DNA from: Eriocheir sinensis
Lineage: Eukaryota > Arthropoda > Malacostraca > Decapoda > Varunidae
Reading direction: 5' to 3'
Length of the DNA: 64,000 bases
NCBI RefSeq assembly: GCF_024679095.1
Contig: NW_026111659.1
Location: forward strand, 124,001-188,000
The notes below the pieces were generated by a model that saw only the letters and a program-made list of their open reading frames with translations, was not told the origin of the DNA and did not search any database. Shown in pieces: positions 1 to 21,344 of this stretch (positions are counted from its first letter, which is position 1; each line of letters starts with the position of its first letter). The translations under genes and the position numbers were made by a program.

Positions 1-1395
1 AAAATAAAGCACATTTTTATAAAAATACATATACAAAAATAAACATAGAATAATCAAATTTTTATTAAAATTAATATACAAAATGCACATATAATAAGGT
101 AAATTTGTATTGAAAAAATATGCAAAATACACATAAAACAATGTAAATTTGTTTCAAAATATATATACGAATACACATAAAATAACGTAGATTTCTATAG
201 AAATATATATACAAAATACACATGAAATGATGTAAATACGTATAAAAATATATATACAAAATACACATTAAATAATGTAAATTAGTGTCAAAATAAATAA
301 ACAAAATATCATGAAAAGAATTTGTATAAAACTATATACAAAACAAAAATAATTTAAACTTGTATGAAAATAAATATACAAAAAACACATATAATTAGGT
401 AATTTTGTGTTGAAATACATATACAAAATACACATAAAATAATGTAAACTTGAGTGAAAATATATAAACATATACACTTAAAATAACGTAAATTTGTATC
501 AAATATACATATATACAAATGCACATTAAATAATATAAATATGTATAAAAAAATAGATACAAAACATAAATAGAATAATGTAAAATCGTATCAAAATATA
601 TACACAAAATACTAATAAAATAATGTAAATTTGTATGAAAATTAAGATGCAAAATACCCATAAAATAACGCATTTTTTATAAAAATATATATACGAAAAC
701 ACATAAAATATTTGATTTTGTATTAAAATAAGTATACAAAATGCACATACAATAAGGTAAATTTGTACTGAAATACATACGCAAAATACATATAAAACAA
801 TGTAAATTTGTTTCAAAATATATATAGGAATACACATAAAATAACGTAGATTTCTATAAAAATATATATACAAAATACACATATAATTAAGTAAATACGT
901 ATAAAAAAATGTATACAAAATACACATAAAATAATGTAAACTCGTATCAAAATAAATAAACAAAATACTAATAAAAGAATGTGTGTTTGTATAAATATAA
1001 ATATACAAAATACACATAAAATAACGTAAATTTATATAAAACTATATACAAAAATGCATAAAAGTAATTAAATTTGTATTAAAATAGATATACAAAGTAC
1101 ACATAAAATAAGCTAAATTTAAATTTAAATATATATACAAAATACATAAAATAATGTAAATTTGTATCAAAATACTTATAAAAATACACATATAATAACG
1201 TAAATTTGTATAAAAATATATAAACAAAATACACATTAAATAATGTAAATACGTATAAAAAAATATGTTCAAAATACACAAATAATCATGTAGTTCGGAT
1301 CAAAAGAGATAGACAAAATACCAATAAAATAATGTAAATTTGTATGAGAAAACATATACAAAATACACATAAATAACGCAAGTTTCAATAAAAAT
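1..1395 (-). repeat. 45-bp AT satellite, minus-oriented block 1
   Basis: The given strand is A-rich here, with ATACACATAAAATAATG recurring about every 45 bases, so the T-rich consensus lies on the minus strand. About 30 monomers of different subtypes follow each other. The subtype order near 1-300 resembles that near 17.0-17.2 kb and 31.2-31.5 kb, read in the matching orientation. The block is cut by the window start, so its true extent is unknown. No gene is visible; long open frames are low-complexity Phe/Ile/Tyr/Leu strings. Confidence 0.9.
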
Positions 1396-1419
1396 ATATA
1401 TAATATAATATATTTTTAT
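1388..1419. repeat. Short perfect inverted repeat at orientation switch
   Basis: Two perfect 12-bp arms (1388-1399 ATAAAAATATAT and 1408-1419, its reverse complement) surround an 8-base spacer exactly where the satellite turns from minus to plus. Pairing does not extend further out, so this is a local palindrome at the breakpoint and not a long hairpin. It probably arose by joining two monomers head to head through their TA boxes. Confidence 0.7.
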
Positions 1420-1424
1420 ACATC

Positions 1425-5695
<4,271 letters not shown>

Positions 5696-5704
5696 TTTTA
5701 TGAA

Positions 5705-8366
5705 ATATACATAAAATAACCTAAATTTTAATAAAACTATATACAAAAATACACAAAAATAATTAAAATTTGTTCGAAAATAAATATACAAAATACACAT
5801 AAAATTAGGAAAATTTGTATTGAAATACATAAACAAAATACACATAAAATAATAATTAAATTTGAGTGAAAATATATAAACAAATACACTTAAAATAACG
5901 TATATTTATAAAATATATATACAAAATACACATTAAGTAATGTAAATATGTATCAAAAAATATATTTACAAAACACATATAGAATAATGTAAAATCGTAT
6001 CAAAATAAATACACAAAATATTAATAAAATAATGTAAATTTGTATGAAAATTAAGTTGCAAAATACTCATCAAATAACGCATTTTTTATAAAAATATATA
6101 TACCAAAATACTCATAAAATATTTGAATTTGTATTAAAATAATATACAAAATGCACATACAAAAAGGTAAATTTGTATTGAAATAGATATGAAAAATACA
6201 TATATAACAATGTAAATTTGTTTCAAAATATACGAATACACATAAAATAAGGTAGATTTCTATAAAATATATATACAAAATACACACAAAATGATGTAAA
6301 TACGTATAAAAAGTGTATACAAAATACACATAAAATAATGTAAATTCGTATCAAAATAAATAAACAAAATACCAATAAAAGAATGTGTATTTGAATAAAT
6401 ATAGACATACAAAATACACATAAAATAACGTAAATTTGTATAAACTATATACAAAAATACACAGAAGTAATTAAATTTGTATGAAAATAGATATACAAAA
6501 TACACATAAAATAAGCTAAATTTGAATTGAAATATATATACAAAATACATCAAATAATGAAAATTTGTATCAAAATTTTTATACAAATACACATAAAATA
6601 ACGTAGATTTCTATAAAATATATATACAAAATACACACAAAATAAAGTAAATACGAATAAAAAATGTATACAAAATACACATAAAATAATGTAAATTCGT
6701 ATCAAAATAAATAAACAAAATACCAATAAAATAATGTGTATTTGTATAAATATAGACATACAAAATACACATAAAATAACGTAAATTTGTATAAACTATA
6801 TACAAAAATACACAAAAGTAGTTATATTTGTATGAAAATAGATATACAAAATACACATAAAATAAGCTAAATTTGAATTGAAATATATATACAAAATACA
6901 TCAAATAATGAAAATTTGTATCAAAATTTTTATACAAATACACATATAACAATGAAAATATATATACAAAATACACAAAAAATAATGTAAATACGTAGAA
7001 ATTTATATAAAGAAAATAACAATAAAAAAAATGTGTATTTGTATAAATGTAAATATACAAAACACACATAAAATAACGTATATTTATATAAAATTATATA
7101 CAAAAATACACAGAATTAATTAAATTTTATGAAAATAGATATACAAAATACACACAAAATAAGCTAAATTTGAATTGAAATATATATACAAAATACATAA
7201 AATAAAGTAAATTTGTATCAAAATATTTATACAAATACACATATAATAACGTAAATTTGTATAAAAATATATAAACAAAATACACATTAAATAATGTAAA
7301 TACGTATAAAAAAATATGTACAAAATACACATATAATCATATAATTCGTTTCAAAATAAATAAACAAAATACCAATAACATAATGTAGATTTGTATGAGA
7401 AAACATATATAAAATACACATAAAATAACGCAAATTTCTATAAAAATATATGTACAAAATGCACATTTAATAAATCTGCACAAAAAAATATATATACTAA
7501 ACACACATTAGATAATGTAAATGAGTATAAAAATATGTATACAAAATACCTATGAAATAATCTAAATTCGTATCGAATTAAATTAAGAAAATACCAATAA
7601 AATAATGTAATTTTGAATGAAAATATATATAGAAAATACACATAAAATAACCTATATACAAATACAAATATACACATAAAATAATTTAAAATTGGATGAA
7701 ATAAATATACAAAATAAACATAAAAAAAGGTAAATTCGTAGTGAAATATATGTAAAAATAGACATAAAATAATATAAATTTGTAAGAAAATATATATACA
7801 AATACACATATAATAACATGAATTTGTATAAAATTTGTATCAAAATATATACGAATACACACAATAAAATAACGTAAATTTTTATGAAAATGTATATGCA
7901 AAATATACATAAAATAATTTAAATACGTAGAAAAATATATATGCAAAATATAAATAAAATAATGAAAATTCGTATCAAAATAAATAAACAAAATTCCAAT
8001 AAAAGAATGTATATTTGTAAGAAAATATATATACAAAATACAAATAAAATAACTGAAATTTGTATAAAAATATATACAAAAATACACAATAATAATTTAA
8101 ATTTGTTTGAAAATAGATATGCAAAATACACATAAAATTAGGCAAATTTGTATTGAAATATATATACAAAATACACAAAAAATAATATAAATCTGTATGA
8201 AAATATATAAACAAATGCACATAAAATAACGTAAATTTAGATTAAATATATATACAAAATAAGCATTAAATAATGTAAATATGTATAAAAAAAATATATA
8301 CAAAATACACACAGAATAATGTTAAATCGTATCAAAATAAATAAACAGAATATCAATAAAATAATG

Positions 8367-8369
<3 letters not shown>
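5705..8369 (-). repeat. 45-bp AT satellite, minus-oriented block 3
   Basis: After a switch near 5695-5705 (TATATAGTTTTATG running into AAATATACATAAAATAACC) the A-rich form returns. The rare CGATACGAATTTAGATTA variant is present in reverse near 7570. Most of the second half is an inverted homolog of 1430-2900. The block contains a 351-bp tandem duplication (6252-6953) and ends in the long TA tract at 8370. Confidence 0.9.
6252..6953 (-). repeat. Tandem duplication, 351-bp unit, two copies
   Basis: GTAGATTTCTATAAAATATA starts at 6252 and again at 6603, and the following eight monomers keep the same subtype order with only scattered substitutions. A third, more decayed copy seems to begin near 6953. 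The unit is slightly shorter than eight 45-bp monomers. Confidence 0.75.
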
Positions 8370-10150
<1,781 letters not shown>

Positions 10151-10152
10151 TT

Positions 10153-10173
10153 GATATATATATATATATATAT

Positions 10174-10226
<53 letters not shown>

Positions 10227-10294
10227 TATAGAGATATAGATATAGATATAGATATATAGATATATAGATATATAGATATATAGATATATATATA
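10153..10294. repeat. TA tract with GATA/TAGATA interruptions
   Basis: TA repeats change from about 10220 into a short-period pattern of ATAGAT, GAGATA and TATATAGATA units, then return to TA. This is the most G-interrupted tract of the window. It precedes copy 1 of the 968-bp duplication. The tract that precedes copy 2 also carries two ATAGATAT interruptions, which suggests the tracts were copied with the unit. Confidence 0.9.
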
Positions 10295-11985
<1,691 letters not shown>

Positions 11986-12971
11986 TTTAGATTTTTTCAT
12001 CTGTATTGTTTATACTCATTTACATTATGTAATGTGTGTTTTGTATATATTTTTTAATGCAAATTTATTCTATATACATTTTTGTACATATATTTTTATA
12101 GAAATTTATTTATTTTATGTGTATTTTGTATATGTTTTCTCATAAAAATTTACATTTTTTTATTGGTATTTTGTTTATTTATTTTGATACGAATTACATG
12201 ATTATATGTGTATTTTGTACATATTTTTTTATACGTAATTACATTATTTAACGTGTATTTTGTCTATATATTTTTATATAAAATTTACGTAATTATATGT
12301 GTATTTGTAAAAATATTTTGATACAAATTTACATTATTTTGTGTATTTTGTATATACATTTCAATTCAAATTTAGCTTATTTTATCTGTATTTTGTATAA
12401 ATATTTTCATACGAATTTAATTACTTCTGTGTATTTTTGTATATAGTTTTATACAAATTTACGTTATTTTGTGTGTATTTTGTATATTTATATTTATACA
12501 AATACACATTCTTTTATTGGTATTTTGTTTATTTATTTTGATACGTATTTACATTATTTTATGTGTATTTTGTATACATTTTCTTATACGTATTTACTTC
12601 ATTTTATGTGTATTTTGTATATATATTTTTATAGAAATCTACGTTATTTTATGTGTATTCTTATATATATTTTGAAAGAAATTTACATTGTTTTATGTAT
12701 TTTGCATATCTATTTCAATACAAATTTATCTTATTGTATGTGCATTTTGTATATTTATTGTAATACAAATTTAAATATTTTATGTGTATTTTGGTATGTA
12801 TATTTTTATAAAAAATGCGTTATTTAATGGGTATTTTGCATCTTTATTTTCATACAAATTTACATTGTTTTATTAATATTCTGTGTATTTATTTTGATAC
12901 TATTTTACATTATTCTATTTCTCTTTTGTATATATTTTTTTATACATATTTACTTTATTTAATGTGTATTT

Positions 12972-13084
<113 letters not shown>

Positions 13085-14519
13085 CATACAAATCTACGTT
13101 ATTTTAAGTGTATTTGTTTATATATTTTCATTCAAATTTACATTATTTTATGTGTATTTTGTATATGTATTTCAATACAAATTTACCTAATTTTATGTGT
13201 ATTTTGTATATTAATTTTCATACAAATTTAAATAATTTTTTGTGTATTTTTGTATAGAGTTTTATACAAATTTACAATATTTAATGTGTATTTTGTATAT
13301 TTATTTTCATACAAATACACATTCTTTTATTGATATTTTGTTTATTTATTTTGACACGAATTTACATTATTTAATGTGTATTGTGTATATATAAACAAAT
13401 ATACATTGTTTTATGTGTATTTTGCATATTCTTTTAATACAAATTTACCTTATTGTATGTGCATTTTGTATATTAATTTTAATACAAATTTAATTATTCT
13501 ATGTGAATTTTTGTATATGTAATTTTATAAAAATATGCTTTATTTTATGTGTATTTTCCATCTTTATTTTCATACAAATTTACATTATTTTATTGATATT
13601 CTGTGTATTTAATTTGATACGATTTTACATTATTCTATGTATATTTTGTATATATATTTTATATAAATGAACGTTATTTTATGTGAATTTGTTTTAATTT
13701 CATACAAATTTATATTATTTTATGTGTATTTTGTACATCTATTTAAATACAAATTTAACTTATTATATGTGTGTTTTGTATATCTATTTTCATAGAAATT
13801 GAAATTAATTTTGTGTATTTTTGTATATATTTTCATACAAATTTTCCTTATTTTATGTGTATTTTGTATATTTATTTTCCTACAAATATACGTTCTTTAA
13901 TCGGAATTTTGTTTATTTATTATGATATGAATTTACATTATCTTAGGTGTATTTGGTATATATATTTTTATACTATTTACATCATTTTATATGTATTTTG
14001 TATGTATATTTTCATAGAAATTTACTCTATTTTATGTATTCGTATATATATTTTGATACAAATTAACATTATTGATGTGTATTTTGCATATCTATTTCAA
14101 TTCAAATTTACTTTGCTGTAGGTGCATTTTGTATATTTATTTCAATACAAATTTAATTATTTCATGTGTATTTTTGTAAATATATTTTTATGTAAATATG
14201 CGTTATTATATGGGTATTTTCCATCTTTATTTTCATACAAATTTACATTATTTTATTGATATCCTGTTAATTTATTTTGATACGATTTTACATTATTCTG
14301 TGTATTTTCTATATATATTTTTATACATATTTTCATTATTTTATGTATATTTTGTATATATATTTTATGGAAATTTACATCATTTTATGTGTATTTTGTA
14401 TATGTATTTCAACACAAGTTTGCCTTATTTTATAAGTATTTTGCATATCTATTTTCAAACAAATTTAATTTTGTTTTGTTTATTTTTGTATATATTTTTA
14501 TACAAATTTTTGTTATTTG

Positions 14520-14643
<124 letters not shown>

Positions 14644-16504
14644 CTACAAATATACATTCTTTTATTGGAATTTTGTTTATTTATTTTTATACGAATTTAC
14701 ATTATTTTATGTGTATTTTGTAAATATATTTTTTTACGTATTTACATTATTTTATTTCATTAAAATTTACGTTATTTTATTGTGTGTACTCGTATCTATT
14801 TTGATATAAATTTACATTATTTTATGTGTATTTTGCATATCTATTTCAATACAAATTTACCTTATAGTATGTTTATTTTGTATATTTAATTTAATACAAA
14901 TTTAATTATTTTAAGTGTATTTCTGTATATATTTTTTTTAAATATGAGTTATTTTATGTGTATTTTGCATATCTATTTTCATACAAAGTTAATTACTTTT
15001 GAGTATTTTTGTATATACTTTTATATCAATTTACGTTATTTTATGTGTATTTTGTATATTTATATTTATACAAATACACATTCTTTTATTAGTATTTTGT
15101 TTATTTATTTAGACACAAGTTTACATTATTTTATGTGTATTTTGTACACATTTTTTTATACGTATTTACTTCATTATATGTGTATTTTGTATATATATCG
15201 TTATAGAAATCTGCTTTATTTTATGTGTATTCGTATATATATTTTGAAACAAATTTACATTGTTTTATATGCATTTTGCATATCTATTTCAATACAAATT
15301 TACCTTATTGTGTTTGCATTTCGTATATTTATTTTAAAACAAATTCAAATATTTTATGTGTTTTTTGGTATATATTTTTTTATAAAAAATGCGCTATTTT
15401 TGGGGTATTTTGCATCTTAATTTTCATTCAAATTTAAATTATTTTATGAATATTCTGTGTATTTATTTTGATACGATTTTACATTATTCTATTTGTGTTT
15501 TGTATATATTTTTGTATATATATTTACATTATTTAATGTGTATTTTGTATATATATTTTATACAAATTAACGTTAATTTAAGTGTATTTGTTTATATATT
15601 TTCATTCAAATTTACATTATTTGATGTGTATTTTGTAAATGTATTTCAATACAAATTTACCTATTTTTACGTGTATTTTGTATATTTATTTTCATACAAA
15701 TTTAAATTATTTTTGTGTATTTTCGTAAATAGTTTTATTCAAATTTAGGTGATTTTATGTGTATATTGTATATCTATTTTCATACATATACACATTTTTT
15801 ATTGATATTTTGTTTATTTATTTTAACGGGAATTTACATTATTTAATGTGTATTTTATATATATATTTTTATACGTGTTTACATCATTTGATGTGTATTT
15901 TGTATATATATTTCTATAGAAATCTACGTTGATTTAAGAGTATTCGTATATAGATTTTGAAACAAATTTACACTGTTTTATAAGTATTTTGCATATTTTT
16001 TCAATACAAATTTACCTTATTGTATATGCATTTTGTATATTAATTTTAATACAAATTTAATTATTCTATGTGTAATTTTGTATATGTATTTTTATAAAAA
16101 TATGTTTTATTTTACGGGTATTTTGCATCTTTATTTTCATACAAATTTACATTATTTTATTGATATTCTCTGTATTAATTTTGATACGATTTTACATTAT
16201 TCTATGTGTATTTTGTATATATATTTTATTCAAATGTATGTTATTTCATGTGTATTTGTTTTCATTTCATACAAATTTATAATATTTTATGTGTATTTTG
16301 TACATGTATTTAAATACAATTTTAACTAATTACATGTGTATTTTGTATATCTATTTTCATACAAATTGAAACTATTTTTGTTTATTTTTGTATATATTTT
16401 CATACAAATTTTCGTTATTTTATGTGTATTTTGTATATTTTGTTTATTGAATTTGATACTAATTTACCTTATTTTAGGTGTATTTTGTATATATATTCTT
16501 GTAT

Positions 16505-16892
16505 AAATATAAATATACAAAATACACATTAAATAACGTAAATTTTTATAAAACTATAAACAAAAATACACAAAAGTAATTAAATTTGTATGAAAAAAGA
16601 TATACAAAATACACATAAATTAAGCTAAATTTGAATTCAAATATATATACAAAGTACATAAAATAATGTAAATTTGTATCAAAATATTTATAAAAATACA
16701 CATAAAATGAAGTGAATTTTTATAAAAAATATATAAACAAAATCCTCAATAAATAATGTAAATACGTATAAAAAATTTGTACAAAATACACATATAATAA
16801 CGTAATTCGTATCAAAATAAATAAACAAAATACCAATGAAATAATATAAATTTGAATGAGAAAACATATACAAAATACACATAAAATAACAA
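16505..16892 (-). repeat. Inverted satellite segment, copy 1
   Basis: About eight A-rich monomers between plus-oriented flanks. Left switch: TATATATTCTTGTATAAATA near 16490-16510. Right switch: ATAACAAATTTAAATTTTTT near 16887-16905. It matches 17730-18118 almost base for base. Confidence 0.85.
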
Positions 16893-17725
16893 ATTTAAAT
16901 TTTTTTGTGTGTATTTTTGTATATAGTTTTATACAAATTTAGGTTATTTTATGTGTATTTTGTATATCTATTTTCATACAAATACACATTCTTTTATTGA
17001 TATTTTATTTATTTATTTTGACACGAATTTATATTATTCAATGTGTATTTTGTATATATATTTTTATACGTATTTACATCATCTCAAGTGTATTTTATAT
17101 ATATATTTCTATATAAATATACGTTATATTATGTGTATTCGTATATATATTTTGGAACAAATTTACTTTGTTTTATGTGTATTTTGCATATTTTGCATAT
17201 TCTTGTTGTATGTGCATTTTGTAAATTAATTTTAATACAAATTCAATTATTCTATGTGTACTTTTGTATATGTATTTTTATAAAAAGATGCTTTATTTTA
17301 TGGGTATTTTGCATCTTTATTTTCATACAAATTTACAGTATTTTATTGATATTTTGTGTATTTATTTTGATACGATTTTACATTATTCTATGTGTATTTT
17401 GTATATATATATTTTTTTTTAAATGTACGTTATTTCATGTGTATTTGTTTTCATTTTATACAAATTTATAATATTTTATGTGTATTTTGTACATGTATTT
17501 AAATACAATTTTAACTAATTACATGTGTATTTTGTATATCTATTTTCATACAAATTGAAACTATTTTTGTTTATTTTTGTATATATTTTCATACAAATTT
17601 TCGTTATTTTATGTGTATTTTGTATATTTATTTTCCTACAAATATGTGTTCTTTTATCTGAATTTTGTTTATTGAATTTGATACGAATTTACCTTATTTT
17701 AGGTGTATTTTGTATATATATTTTT
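16893..17725 (+). repeat. 45-bp AT satellite, plus-oriented segment between the inverted inserts
   Basis: About 18 T-rich monomers. It contains the uncommon variant CATCATCTCAAGTGTATTTT near 17086, which recurs near 18300 and in reverse near 31340 and 62640, giving a useful marker for this HOR segment. Confidence 0.88.
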
Positions 17726-17729
17726 GTAT

Positions 17730-18118
17730 AAATATAAATATACAAAATACACATTAAATAACGTAAATTTTTATAAAACTATAAACAAAAATACACAAAA
17801 GTAATTAAATTTGTATGAAAAAAGATATACAAAATACACATAAATTAAGCTAAATTTGAATTGAAATATATATACAAAGTACATAAAATAATGTAAATTT
17901 GTATCAAAATATTTATAAAAATACACATAAAATGAAGTGAATTTGTATAAAAAATATATAAACAAAATCCTCAATAAATAATGTAAATACGTATAAAAAA
18001 TTTGTACAAAATACACATATAATAACGTAATTCGTATCAAAATAAATAAACAAAATACCAATGAAATAATATAAATTTGTATGAGAAAACATATACAAAA
18101 TACACATAAAATAACAAA
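17730..18118 (-). repeat. Inverted satellite segment, copy 2
   Basis: A second copy of the segment at 16505-16892 with the same two switch points (TATATTTTTGTATAAATATA at the left, ATAACAAATTTCAATTTTTT at the right). The shared breakpoints show that the inversion happened once and was then duplicated. Confidence 0.85.
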
Positions 18119-21100
18119 TTTCAATTTTTTTTGTGTATTTTTGTATATAGTTTTATACCAATTTAGGTTATTTTATGTGTATTTTGTATATATATTTTCA
18201 TACAAATACACATTCTTTTATTGATATTTTATTTATTTATTTTGACACGAATTTATATTATTCAATGTGTATTTTGTATATATATTTTTATACGTATTTA
18301 CATCATCTCAAGTGTATTTTATATATATATATTTCTATATAAATATACGTTATATTATGTGTATTCGTATATATATTTTGAAGCAAATTTACTTTGTTTT
18401 ATGTGTATTTTGCATATTTTTTCAATACAAATTTACCTTATTGTATGTGCATTTTGTATATTAATTTTAATACAAATTTAATTATTGAATATGTATTTTT
18501 CTATATGTATTTTATATTTTATATATATATTTTCATAGAAATCTACGTTATTTTATGTGTATTCGTATATATGTTTTGAAACAAATTTACATTGTTTTAT
18601 ATGTATTTTGCATATCTATTTCAATACAAATTTACCTTATTGTATGTGCAATCTGTATATTTATTTTAATACAAATTCAAATATTTTATGTGTGTCTTGG
18701 TATATATATTTTTTATAAAAAATGCGTTATTTTATGGGTATTTTGCATCTTAATTTTCATACAAATTTACATTATTTTATTATTATTCTGTGTATTTATT
18801 TTGATACGTTTTTACATTATTCTATTTGTGTTTTGTATATATTTTTTTATACATATTTACATTATTTAATGTGTATTTTGTATATATATTTTATACAAAT
18901 TTACGATATTTTAAGTGTTTTTGTTTATATATTTTCATTCAAATTTACATTAATGTGTTTGTATTTTTTTAAATGTATTTCAATACAAATTTACCTAATT
19001 TTATGTGTATTTTGTAAAATTATTTTCATACAAATTAAAATTATTTTTGTGTATTTTTGTATATAGTTTTATACAAATTTAGGTGATATATTGTATATTG
19101 TACATCTATTTTCATACAAATACACATTTTTTTATTGATTTTTTGTTTATTTATTTTGACGCGAATTTGCATTATTTAATGTGTATTTTATATATATATT
19201 TTTATACGTGTTTACATCATTTGATGTGTATTTTGTATGTATATTTCTATAGAAATCTACGTTGATTTATGAGTATTCGTATTTAGATTTTGAAACAAAT
19301 TTACACTGTTTTATATGTATTTTGCATATTTTTTCAATACAAATTTACATTATTGTATATGCATATTGTATATTAATTTAAATACAAATTTAATTATTCT
19401 ATGTGTATTTTTTTATATGTATTTTTATAAAAATATGTTTTATTTTATGGGTATTTTGCATCTTTATTTTCATACAAATTTACATTATTTTATTGATATT
19501 CTCTGTATTGATTTTGATACGATTTTACATTATTCTATGTGTATTTTGTATATATATTTTATACAAATGTACGTTACTTTATGTGTGTTTGTTTTCATTT
19601 CATACAAATTTACATTATTTTATGTGTATTTTGTACATGTATTTAATTACAAATTTAACTAATTATATGTGTATTTTGTATATCTATTTTCATACAAATT
19701 GAAATTATTTTTGTGTAGTTTTGTAAATATTTTTATATAAATTTTCGTTATTTTATGTGTTTTTTGTATATTTATTTTCCTACAAATATACTTTCTTTTA
19801 TCGGAATTTTGTGTATTTATTTTGACACGAATTTACATTATTTGAGGTATATTTGGTATATATATTTTTATGCTTATTTACATCATTTTATATGTATTTT
19901 GTATGAATATTTTCATAGAAGTTTACTCTATTTTAAGAGTATTCGTATATATATTTTGATACAAATTTACATTATTGATGTGAATTATCCATATCTATTT
20001 CAATACAAATTTACTTTATTGTATGTGGATTTCGTATATTTATTTTAATACAAATTTAATTATTTTATATGTATTTTAGTATATATATTTTTATACTAAT
20101 ATGCGTTGTTATATGAGTATTTTGCATCTTTATTTTCATACAAATTTACGTTATTTTATTGATATTCTGTTTATTTATTTTCATACGATTTAACATTATT
20201 CTATGTGTATTTTGTATATATGTTTATACATATTTACATCACTTAATGTATATTTTGTATATATATTTTATCCAAATTTACGTTATTTTATGTGTCTATG
20301 TTTATATATTTTCATTCAAATTTACATTGTTTTATGTGTGTTTTCTATATGTATTTCAATACATATTTGCCTAATTTTATGTGTATTTTGCATATCTATT
20401 TTCAAACAAATTTAAATTATTTATGTGTATTTTTGTATATATTTTTATACAAATTTTAGTTATTTTATTTGTATTTTGTATATATATTTTCCTACAAATA
20501 TACATTCCTCTATTGGAATTTTGTTGATTTATTTTGATACGAATTTACATTACTTTATGTGTATTTTGTATATATATTTTTCTACGTATTTACATTATTT
20601 TATATGTATTTTGTATATATATTTTCATAAAAATTTACGTTATTTTATTGTGAATATTCGTATATATTTTGATACAAATTTTATACAAATTCATGTTATT
20701 TTATGTGTATTTGAATATATATTTTCATAAAAATTTACATTATTTTATGTGTATTTTTACATATATTTCATTACAAATTTACTTTATTTCATGTTTATTT
20801 TATATATTCATTTCATGCAATTTTAAATTATTTTGTGTATATTTGTATTTGTATTTAGGTTATTTTATGTGTATTTTTTAAATATATTTTCATCCAAAAT
20901 TACATTATTTTATGGATATTTTGTTAATTTAATTCGATACGAATTTAGATTATTTCAAAGGTATTTTGTATACATGTTTTTATACGCATTTACATTATTT
21001 ATTGTGTGCTTTGTATATATATTTTTATGCAAATTTACTCTATTTTATGTGCATTTTTGTACATATATTTTTAAAGAAATTAGCGTTATTTGATGTGTAT

Positions 21101-21325
21101 TTTGTATATGTTTTCTCATGCAAATTTACATTATATTATTGGTATTTTGTTTATTTATTTTGATACGAATTACATGATTATATGTGTATTTTGTACATAT
21201 TTTTTATACGTATTTACATTATTTAATGTGTATTTTGTTTATATGTTTTTATACAAATTTACGTTATTATATGTGTATTTGTATAAATTTTTTGATACAA
21301 ATGTACATTATTTTGATGTATTTTG

Positions 21326-21344
21326 TATATATATATATATATAT
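21326..21344. repeat. Short (TA)n expansion
   Basis: The TA box of one monomer is extended to about 19 bases between TGTATTTTG and CTCAATTCAAAC. It looks like an early stage of the expansions seen elsewhere. Confidence 0.8.

Larger units (their letters stand above)
16040..18484. repeat. Tandem duplication (about 1190-1225 bp) carrying an internal inversion
   Basis: About 16040-17229 is repeated from about 17230 to 18484. TTTAACTAATTACATGTG occurs at 16321 and 17510 (offset 1189), and AAATAACGTAAATTTTTATA at 16531 and 17756 (offset 1225). The difference is a 36-base stretch present in copy 2 and missing from copy 1 near 16457. Each copy contains a minus-oriented insert of about 390 bp. Similarity stops near 18484, where TATTTTATATTTTATATATA joins a different subtype run. 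Confidence 0.8.
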
